NCBI GenBank assembly: GCA_019683665.1
Contig: JADGIB010000244.1
Location: 1 to 5,484, forward strand
Length of the DNA: 5,484 bases
Direction: 5' to 3'
From: Solirubrobacteraceae bacterium
GTDB taxonomy: Bacteria > Actinomycetota > Thermoleophilia > Solirubrobacterales > Solirubrobacteraceae
Part shown: one piece after another, positions 1-4,863 of the stretch
Numbering within the stretch: position 1 is the first letter of the stretch
How the letters are laid out: each line of letters begins with the position of its first letter
The notes under the pieces: model-generated
What the model was told of the DNA's origin: nothing
Databases searched by the model: none
What the model saw: the letters and a program-made list of their open reading frames with translations, nothing else
Translations under genes and position numbers: made by a program

Positions 1-758
1 ATCTCCACCTCGTCGGGGTGCTCGGGGTTGGCGGTGGGCGCGAGCAGCTCGCGCACCGCGGCGACGTCGTCGTCGCCGTCGGTGCGCACGTAGACGGTCG
101 TCGGCGCGCCGTCGCTGCCGAGCTCCGCGGCGACCGGCCGGCCGATCAGCGCGGTCGTGTCCAGCGCCGGGTCGAGCCCCACCGGCTCGAGGATCCCGAC
201 GACCGTGAACGCGCGGCCGGCGATCACGACGTTCACGCCCGGCCTCGCGATGCCCAGCCGCCGCGCCGCCGTCGCGCCCAGCACGACGCACGGGTAGCGC
301 GCGGTGGCGGCGTCGAGGAACCGGCCCGCTCGCATGGTCGCGCCCAGCGTTCGCGGCACGTCCAGGTCGGCGGCGGCCACCGAGATCCCGAGCGTCTCGA
401 TCTCCGGGATGCGGTCGGTGCGCCGCACCGTCGCGCCGACCAGCTGCGAGACCGACGCCGACCCCGCGACGCCCTCGACGCGGCCGATCGCCACCGGCGC
501 GGTGTCGGGCAGCGCGGCGGTCTCGCCGAACACCGACTCCCCCGGCGTCACGGTCAGCAGGTTCGTCCCGAGGCGGTCGAGCTGGGCCAGGAGGTCGGCG
601 CGGCTGGACTCGCTGAGGCCGAGCACCGCGACCATCGAGGCGATCCCGATCGCGATCCCCAGCGCCGACAGCGCGGCGCGCAGGCGCCGCGACGACAGGC
701 CGGAGGCGCCGACGCGCAGCACGTCGGCGGGCCGCAGCCGCGACGGGGTCACGCGCAT
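1..758 (-). CDS. MacB/FtsX-family ABC transporter permease, C-terminus missing
   Basis: This is the membrane subunit of a MacAB-like exporter, and 252 codons are visible before the window edge. Residues about 1-22 are a cytoplasmic amphipathic start (LRPADVLRVGASGLSSRRLR). One hydrophobic membrane segment follows at about 29-49 (LSALGIAIGIASMVAVLGL). From about 50 onward is an extracytoplasmic MacB-type core domain, with typical stretches such as LDRLGTNLLTVTPGE (61-75), RAGRFLDAATAR near 143-154, VVLGATAARRLG (158-169) and FTVVGIL (184-190). Family members are usually about 400 residues with three more membrane helices at the C-terminus, so roughly the last third lies outside the window. The ATG lies inside the end of the ATPase gene, a 10-base overlap that indicates translational coupling. 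Unlike Gram-negative MacB, the ATPase is not fused to the permease. Exported substrate unknown; these pumps handle drugs, peptides or lipidic molecules. Confidence 0.93.
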   Translation of the reverse strand, partial: MRVTPSRLRPADVLRVGASGLSSRRLRAALSALGIAIGIASMVAVLGLSESSRADLLAQLDRLGTNLLTVTPGESVFGETAALPDTAPVAIGRVEGVAGSASVSQLVGATVRRTDRIPEIETLGISVAAADLDVPRTLGATMRAGRFLDAATARYPCVVLGATAARRLGIARPGVNVVIAGRAFTVVGILEPVGLDPALDTTALIGRPVAAELGSDGAPTTVYVRTDGDDDVAAVRELLAPTANPEHPDEVE

Positions 759-1423
759 GACGCCAGCCGCCCGTCGCGGATCTCGACCCGGCGCGGCAGC
801 CGCTCGGCCAGCTCGCGGTCGTGCGTGATGACCGCGATCGTCGTGCCGTCGCGGTTCAGCTCGCCGAGCAGGTCGAAGATGCCCTCGCCCGTGGCCGTGT
901 CGAGGTTGCCGGTCGGCTCGTCGGCCAGCAGGATCGCCGGGCGCGCGAGCAGCGCCCGCGCGATCGCGACGCGCTGGCGCTCGCCGCCCGACAGCTCGTC
1001 GGGCCGGTGCGTCAGGCGGTGGCCGAGCCCGACGCGCTCCAGCGCGCGCGCCGCGGCCGCCCGCCGCTCGCGGTGCGCGACGCCGGCGTACAGCAGGCCC
1101 TGGCCGACGTTGTCGACGGCGGTCAGGCCCGGGATGAGGAAGAACTGCTGGAAGACGAAGCCGATGTGGCGCGCGCGCAGGCCGGCGAGCTGCGGGTCGG
1201 CGAGCATGGTCACGTCGCGCCCCGCGATCCGCACCGTGCCCGCCGTGGGCCGGTCCAGCGTGCCCATGATGTGCAGCAGCGTCGACTTCCCCGAGCCCGA
1301 CGGGCCGACGATCGCCAGCAGCTCGCCGGCGCGGACGGTCAGCGAGATCCCGTGCAGGACCTCCAGCGGGCCGGGGTAGGCCTTGCGCACGTCGCGCAGC
1401 TCCAGGACGGGCTCAGAGACCAT
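749..1423 (-). CDS. ABC transporter ATP-binding protein, MacB/LolD type
   Basis: This 224-residue cytoplasmic ATPase powers the adjacent permease, and its length is normal for a stand-alone LolD/MacB-type nucleotide-binding protein. All catalytic motifs are intact: Walker A GPSGSGKST at 40-48, Q-loop FVFQQF with Q92, signature LSGGERQ at 144-150, Walker B ILLADEP at 164-170 with catalytic E169, D-loop NLD at 173-175 and switch His201 in ITHD. The FFLIPGLTAVDNV segment after the Q-loop is characteristic of the MacB/LolD branch. The start at 1423 gives the usual LELRDVRKAYPG opening and has a purine-rich GAGGTGGTGG just upstream. It overlaps the end of the adaptor gene by 11 bases and the permease start by 10 bases. 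Family assignment is firm; whether the cargo is a drug, peptide or lipoprotein cannot be told from this protein. Confidence 0.96.
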   Translation of the reverse strand: MVSEPVLELRDVRKAYPGPLEVLHGISLTVRAGELLAIVGPSGSGKSTLLHIMGTLDRPTAGTVRIAGRDVTMLADPQLAGLRARHIGFVFQQFFLIPGLTAVDNVGQGLLYAGVAHRERRAAAARALERVGLGHRLTHRPDELSGGERQRVAIARALLARPAILLADEPTGNLDTATGEGIFDLLGELNRDGTTIAVITHDRELAERLPRRVEIRDGRLASCA

Positions 1424-2489
1424 CGGGGACCACCACCTCGTCGCCCGCGCGCAGCGCGCCGCGCACCGCCACCAGCCCGTCGGCGAACTGGCCCGGCTCC
1501 ACCGGCACGCGCTCGGTGCCCGCGGCCGTGCGCCGCTCGACCGCGTAGCCGCCGCCGGGGAGCGCCAGCAGCGCGGTGACCGGGACCGCGAGCACGTCGC
1601 GGCCGACCTCGGCGGCCAGGCCGACCGAGACGGGCGCCCCGTCGAGGCGGCCGGTGTCCGCGTCGCCGGCGAGGCGGACGGTGACGTCGATCGTCGGCTC
1701 CTCGTCGCCGCCCGGCTCGCCCTGCTGGGCGGCGGGCGCCTCGGCCACCCGGCCGACGCGGCTGATCCGGCCGTCGACCGTGCGCCCGCCGGGCAGCGTG
1801 ACCGTGACGTCGCCGGCCCGGCGGGCCAGGTCCTGGTCGTCGGCGGGCAGGTCCACGTGCACGACCTGCTCGCGCGACGTCGTCGTCATGACCTCGGTCC
1901 CGGGCGGGGCGACGTCGCCCGTCGCGACCTTCACGTCGCCGATGCGCCGCGGGCCCGGCAGGAACGCGACCTGGCCCAGCCGGACGACGCCGGTCTGCGT
2001 CCAGCCAGCGTCGGCCTGCCACGCGCGGACCGCGGCGGCGGTGTCGGCGTCGAACGTGCCGTCGACGGCGCCGGGGTCGTAGCCGAGCGCGCGCAGGTTG
2101 CGCTCGAGCTGGCGGACGTCGGCGCCCTCGGTCCCGGGCGCGAGGTCGCGGTAGGCGGGCGTCGACCCGTACAGGAGGCGCACCGGCTCGCCGTCGGCGC
2201 GGTACAGCGCGTCGCCGCGCCCGGCGTGGCTGCCCTCGCGCGGCAGCCAGGTGATCGTCGGCCCGCTCGCGTCCGGCCCGCCGTCGCCGCCGAGCCGCTG
2301 CAGCAGCGGCCGCGCGCCCGCGTAGCCGAGCGTGCCGTCGACGTTCTCGCGCGTGACGAGCGTCCGCCGCTGCACGGTGGCCGTCGTCGTGCCGTCGGGC
2401 GCGGCGGCGGCCTCGGGCTCGCCGCCCGAGACGCAGCCGGCGGCCAGCACGGCGGCGCCGGCCAGCGTGGTCGCCAGCGCCCACCTCAT
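1413..2489 (-). CDS. Lipoprotein efflux adaptor (MacA/HlyD-like) with peptidoglycan-binding domain
   Basis: This 358-residue protein is probably the extracytoplasmic adaptor of the exporter. The N-terminus is a lipoprotein signal, with hydrophobic residues 4-17 and lipobox LAAGC giving lipidated Cys19. Residues about 78-115 (ITWLPREGSHAGRGDALYRADG) look like the first half of a biotinyl-lipoyl domain. Residues about 116-160 are a PG_binding_1 domain (LAPGTEGADVRQLERNLRALGY, then VDGTFDADTAAAVRAWQ). The second lipoyl half appears near 175-205. A beta-barrel and membrane-proximal region follow to the end, with GRDVLAVPVTALL (296-308) the classic adaptor motif. Residues about 249-266 form an acidic/Gln-rich insertion. 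The start at 2489 overlaps the preceding stop as ATGA and has a strong SD. A longer in-frame extension to 3071 was rejected because it runs through the upstream lipoprotein gene. No TolC-contacting coiled-coil hairpin is visible. Confidence 0.92.
   Translation of the reverse strand: MRWALATTLAGAAVLAAGCVSGGEPEAAAAPDGTTTATVQRRTLVTRENVDGTLGYAGARPLLQRLGGDGGPDASGPTITWLPREGSHAGRGDALYRADGEPVRLLYGSTPAYRDLAPGTEGADVRQLERNLRALGYDPGAVDGTFDADTAAAVRAWQADAGWTQTGVVRLGQVAFLPGPRRIGDVKVATGDVAPPGTEVMTTTSREQVVHVDLPADDQDLARRAGDVTVTLPGGRTVDGRISRVGRVAEAPAAQQGEPGGDEEPTIDVTVRLAGDADTGRLDGAPVSVGLAAEVGRDVLAVPVTALLALPGGGYAVERRTAAGTERVPVEPGQFADGLVAVRGALRAGDEVVVPDGL
1430..1439 (-). promoter_or_regulatory. Ribosome binding site for the ABC ATPase
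   Basis: Reading the minus strand, GAGGTGGTGG lies 6 bases before the ATG at 1423, inside the last codons of the adaptor gene. It resembles a GGAGG-type site and supports the chosen start. The GAGG core itself is 12 bases from the ATG, slightly far. Confidence 0.5.
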
Positions 2490-2998
2490 CGCGTCGTCCT
2501 CTCGGGGGCGCACTCGTCCATCGCGGCCTCGAAGCCGGGGTCGCCCGGCTCGATGCCGCTGTCGGGCGTGATGCGGATGCCGCCGTCGGTGGGGTCGGGG
2601 ACGTCGTAGCCCTTCTCGCGCAGGCAGCGGGCGGTCTCCAGCGCGCGCCGCTTCTGCTCCTCGTCGGCGGGCCGCTGCGCCTCGGCGGCCTCCAGGTGCT
2701 CCTCGCACGCGGCCCGCGCGCGGTCGACGGTCTCGCGATCGCCGCCGCCCGGGGGGATGATCATGCGCACGCGCCCGCCGTCGATCTGCGGGTCGGGCAT
2801 GTCGACGCCGTTCTCCCGCATGCAGCGGGCGAACGCGAGCAGCGCCTCGTCGCGGGCGGCCGGGTCGCCGGCGGACGCGCCCCCGCCGCCCGCCGCCGTC
2901 GGCGTGGTCGAGGATCCGCCGCCGCAGGCGGTCAGCGCGAGCGCGGCGACCGCGAGGCCGGCCGCCGCAGAGTGGTGGAACAGCGTCGTGGTGCTCAT
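2486..2998 (-). CDS. Small secreted lipoprotein with duplicated CxREnGxDxPDP motif
   Basis: This 170-residue protein is the first gene of the exporter operon. It has a lipoprotein signal (hydrophobic 11-24, lipobox LTAC with Cys25), followed by a Gly/Ser/Thr/Ala linker to about 45. The mature part is two copies of one unit. Copy 1 runs from about 51 to 100, with FARCMRENGVDMPDP at 56-70 and a closing Cys98. Copy 2 runs from about 119 to 165, with ARCLREKGYDVPDP at 123-136 and a closing Cys163. Each copy has two Cys 38-39 residues apart, so one disulfide per unit is likely. Proteins with a CMRxxGVxxPDP-like motif are common as uncharacterised actinobacterial lipoproteins, and I know of no proven function. 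Overlap with the adaptor (ATGA) implies a job linked to the exporter, such as substrate capture, assembly or sensing; this is inference. No SD precedes the ATG. Confidence 0.88.
   Translation of the reverse strand: MSTTTLFHHSAAAGLAVAALALTACGGGSSTTPTAAGGGGASAGDPAARDEALLAFARCMRENGVDMPDPQIDGGRVRMIIPPGGGDRETVDRARAACEEHLEAAEAQRPADEEQKRRALETARCLREKGYDVPDPTDGGIRITPDSGIEPGDPGFEAAMDECAPERTTR
2497..2503 (-). promoter_or_regulatory. Strong ribosome binding site for the adaptor
   Basis: On the minus strand GAGAGGA sits 7 bases before the ATG at 2489, within the last codons of the upstream lipoprotein. It is the best Shine-Dalgarno in the window and fixes the adaptor start. It also shows that the organism uses SD-led initiation for internal operon genes, in contrast to the operon-leading genes. 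Confidence 0.75.
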
Positions 2999-3004
2999 GG
3001 GCGG

Positions 3005-3013
3005 CGAACGTAG
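3005..3013 (-). promoter_or_regulatory. Candidate -10 box of the exporter operon (near-leaderless)
   Basis: On the minus strand CTACGTTCG contains TACGTT, which fits the actinobacterial TAnnnT -10 pattern. Only 8 bases separate it from the ATG at 2998, so transcription would start at or within a base or two of the start codon. There is no SD, which fits leaderless translation. No convincing -35 hexamer is seen at 17 bases. A second candidate -10, TGTTAC at 3029-3024, lies closer to the repeats. Confidence 0.45.
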
Positions 3014-3040
3014 GCGCGGCCCCGTAACACCCTCGTCTCA

Positions 3041-3071
3041 TGTGACGCCGGTGTGACGCGCGATGTGACAC
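3041..3071. promoter_or_regulatory. Triple direct repeat, putative operator for the OmpR/PhoB-type regulator
   Basis: Three copies of an octamer stand in the same orientation: TGTGACGC at 3041-3048, TGTGACGC at 3052-3059 and TGTGACAC at 3064-3071. Start-to-start distances are 11 and 12 bases, about one helical turn. With flanks the consensus is RTGTGACRCS. OmpR/PhoB-family regulators bind as head-to-tail dimers to direct repeats about 11 bases apart, and a regulator of that family starts 39 bases away. The position between the two divergent promoters suits control of both operons. Binding by this regulator is inferred. Confidence 0.72.
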
Positions 3072-3090
3072 GGACGTTATGCGGGCGTCG

Positions 3091-3099
3091 CTACGTTCG
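3091..3099 (+). promoter_or_regulatory. Candidate -10 box of the two-component operon
   Basis: The same nonamer CTACGTTCG as at the divergent start occurs here on the plus strand, with TACGTT at 3092-3097. It is 12 bases (3098-3109) before the regulator ATG, predicting a 5' leader of only a few bases. GTGACA within the third operator repeat (3065-3070) resembles a -35 but is 21 bases from the box, longer than usual, so activation by a bound regulator would make sense. Confidence 0.45.
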
Positions 3100-3109
3100 G
3101 CCGCGGGCC

Positions 3110-3766
3110 ATGCGCGTGCTGATCGTCGAAGACGAGCCCGACCTCGCCGACCTCGTGGCGCGGGGCCTGCGCCGTCGGGGCCTGGCCGCCGACGTCGCGC
3201 TCGACGGCGCCGAGGCGCTGCGCAAGGCGCTCGTCACCGACTACGAGATCGTCGTGCTCGACCGCGATCTACCCGCCGTCCACGGCGACACGGTGTGCCG
3301 CACGCTGCGAGCCGAGGGCGTGGACGCGAAGATCCTGATGCTGACCGCGTCGGGCACGATCCGCGACCGCGTCGAGGGCCTGGCGCTCGGCGCCGACGAC
3401 TACCTGCCCAAGCCGTTCGCGTTCGCCGAGCTGGCCGCGCGCGTCGAGGCGCTCGGGCGCCGCTCGGGCCCGGTGCGCCCGCCGGTCCTGCGCCGCGGCG
3501 ACCTGGAGCTCGACGAGAGCCGCATGCGCGTGCGGCGCGCCGGCCGGCCGGTCGAGCTGAACGTGAAGGAGTTCGGCGTCCTGCGCACGCTGATGGCCGC
3601 CGACGGCGCGGTCGTCTCGGGCGAGGAGCTGCTGCGCCGGGTGTGGGACGAGCACGCCGACCCGTTCACGAACACGGTCCGGATGACGGTCATGCGCCTG
3701 CGCCGCAAGCTCGGCGAGCCGGACCCGATCGAGACGGTCGTCGGCGCCGGCTACCGGCTGCCATGA
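3110..3766 (+). CDS. OmpR/PhoB-family response regulator
   Basis: This 218-residue cytoplasmic transcription factor is the partner of the kinase encoded next to it. The receiver domain spans about 1-115 with the complete active site: acidic pair E7/D8, phosphoacceptor D51 in VLDRDLP, T79 in LTAS and K101 in LPKPF. The winged-helix DNA-binding domain spans about 126-218, with LNVKEFGVLRTLM (150-162), a recognition helix around TNTVRMTVMRLRRKLG (187-202) and the terminal wing GAGYRLP. The start at 3110 gives the canonical MRVLIVEDEPDL opening. An in-frame ATG at 3053 would add 19 residues unlike the family and would begin inside the second operator repeat, so it is disfavoured. There is no clear SD. 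The gene ends in an ATGA overlap with the kinase. The likely targets are the repeats at 3041-3071, for autoregulation and control of the exporter operon. Confidence 0.95.
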   Translation: MRVLIVEDEPDLADLVARGLRRRGLAADVALDGAEALRKALVTDYEIVVLDRDLPAVHGDTVCRTLRAEGVDAKILMLTASGTIRDRVEGLALGADDYLPKPFAFAELAARVEALGRRSGPVRPPVLRRGDLELDESRMRVRRAGRPVELNVKEFGVLRTLMAADGAVVSGEELLRRVWDEHADPFTNTVRMTVMRLRRKLGEPDPIETVVGAGYRLP

Positions 3767-4812
3767 CCGCGGCGGGCTCGCCTCGCGGCGTGCGGCTGCG
3801 CCTGACGCTCGTGTACGCCTCGCTGTTCTTCGTCTTCGGCGCGGTGCTCCTCGGCGTGAGCTACGCCGCCGTGCGCCACGAGCTCGGCCCGCGCGACGCG
3901 CGCTTCCTGACGCAGGAGCGGCTGCCGCCGCTGGGGTCGTCGTCGCCGCCGGGCGCGTCGGCGCTCGACGCGCCCGAGGCGGACCGGATCGTCATGCGGC
4001 TCGTCAACGACGACCGGGCGCGCGCGATCGGCGGCGTGCTCCTGTGGTTCGCGCTCGCGCTTGGCGCGAGCACGATCGCGGCGGTCGGGCTCGGCTGGGT
4101 GCTGGCCGGGCGGGCGCTGCGCCCGCTCCAGGAGGCGTTCGAGAGCCAGCGCCGGTTCGTGTCGCACGCCTCGCACGAGCTGCGCACGCCGCTGGCGGTG
4201 ATGCGCGCCTCGATCGACGTGACCGGCGAGGCGGGCGGCTACGACGACCCGGCGCAGGTGCGCGCGATGGTCGCCACGCAGCGCAAGGCGCTGGCGCGCA
4301 GCGAGGCGCTCGTCGACCGGCTCCTGGCGCTGGCGATGGGCGAGCGCGGCCTGGACCGCGTCGAGCGCGTCGACCTGCGGGCGATCGTGCGCGACGTGCT
4401 GGACGAGACCGCGCCGGCCGCGGACGGGCGCGGGCTGCGCGTCGACGTGCGCGGCGCGCCGGCGCCCGTCGACGGCGACCCGGTGCTGCTGCGCCACCTC
4501 GTCGCCAACCTCGTCGAGAACGCGGTGCGCCACAACGTCGAGGGCGGCGCAGTCGAGGTCGCGCTGAACGGCGGGGCGGCCGGCGCGGCGCTGACCGTGG
4601 TCAACGACGGCCCGCGCCTCGACGGCGACGTCGGCGAGCTGCTGCGGCCGTTCCGCCGCGCGGCGGAGCGGGCGGCGGCCGACGGCACCGGGTACGGGCT
4701 GGGCCTGTCCGTGGTCGACGCCGTGGCCCGCGCGCACGGCGCGACGGTGGCGCTGCAGGCCCGGCCCGAGGGCGGGCTGCGCGCGACCGTGACGTTCCCG
4801 CCGGCGCGCTGA
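3763..4812 (+). CDS. Membrane sensor histidine kinase with shortened HAMP region
   Basis: This 349-residue kinase autophosphorylates on His and passes phosphate to the adjacent regulator. Membrane segments lie at about 13-36 (LTLVYASLFFVFGAVLLGV) and 88-115. The external part between them is only about 50 residues and Pro/Ser-rich, with no recognised sensor fold. After TM2, the HAMP-like GRALRPL (116-122) is followed almost at once by EAFESQRRFVSHASHELRTPL, so most of the HAMP is absent. Phosphoacceptor is His138 in the H-box. The ATPase domain has an N-box NLVENAVRHN (249-258, N253), a G1-like NDGP (281-284), an F-box-like RPFRR (295-299) and a G2 box GTGYGLGLS (308-316). The NDGP form replaces the usual DxGxG, a variant I recall in other actinobacterial kinases. 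Start overlaps the regulator stop as ATGA, so translation is coupled. The stimulus is unknown; context suggests an envelope or export-related cue. Confidence 0.94.
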   Translation: MTAAGSPRGVRLRLTLVYASLFFVFGAVLLGVSYAAVRHELGPRDARFLTQERLPPLGSSSPPGASALDAPEADRIVMRLVNDDRARAIGGVLLWFALALGASTIAAVGLGWVLAGRALRPLQEAFESQRRFVSHASHELRTPLAVMRASIDVTGEAGGYDDPAQVRAMVATQRKALARSEALVDRLLALAMGERGLDRVERVDLRAIVRDVLDETAPAADGRGLRVDVRGAPAPVDGDPVLLRHLVANLVENAVRHNVEGGAVEVALNGGAAGAALTVVNDGPRLDGDVGELLRPFRRAAERAAADGTGYGLGLSVVDAVARAHGATVALQARPEGGLRATVTFPPAR

Positions 4813-4863
4813 GCGGGCCGTCCGCCGCTCGGTCCGCGCCCGACGCTGCCATCATCCCGCGCG
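4813..4863. other. 51-base gap between kinase and downstream lipoprotein
   Basis: No T-run terminator, convincing hairpin or SD is visible. A weak -10-like CATCAT at 4850-4855, 8 bases before the ATG at 4864, has the same spacing as the box in front of the exporter operon, so an independent near-leaderless promoter is possible. Read-through from the kinase gene is equally possible. Confidence 0.3.

Noticed and set aside
18..1379. Long plus-strand open frame opposite the permease and ATPase genes
   Set aside because: It is Arg/Ala/Gly-rich with no domain pattern, and lies antisense to two genes with intact family motifs. Such frames are expected where stop codons are rare.
1383..2609. Long plus-strand open frame opposite the adaptor gene
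   Set aside because: Low-complexity translation with no recognisable motif. The minus-strand adaptor explains the region, including its SD and lipobox.
2490..3071. N-terminal extension of the adaptor frame up to 3071
   Set aside because: It would run through the lipoprotein gene in another frame and start inside the operator. The start at 2489 has a strong SD, an ATGA overlap and a signal peptide.
3053..3109. Earlier in-frame ATG for the response regulator
   Set aside because: It would add 19 residues before the canonical MRVLIVEDE start and would begin within the second operator repeat.
3079..3762. Upstream extension of the kinase frame to 3079
   Set aside because: It overlaps the whole regulator gene in another frame with Arg-rich nonsense. 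The ATG at 3763 gives a normal kinase start with TM1.
3751..4737. Minus-strand open frame opposite the kinase
   Set aside because: No motifs, biased composition, and antisense to a kinase with complete H, N and G2 boxes.
4813..4842. Possible terminator hairpin after the kinase gene
   Set aside because: Only a 5-base stem (CGGGC with GCCCG) with a 19-base loop and no T-run; not supportable.
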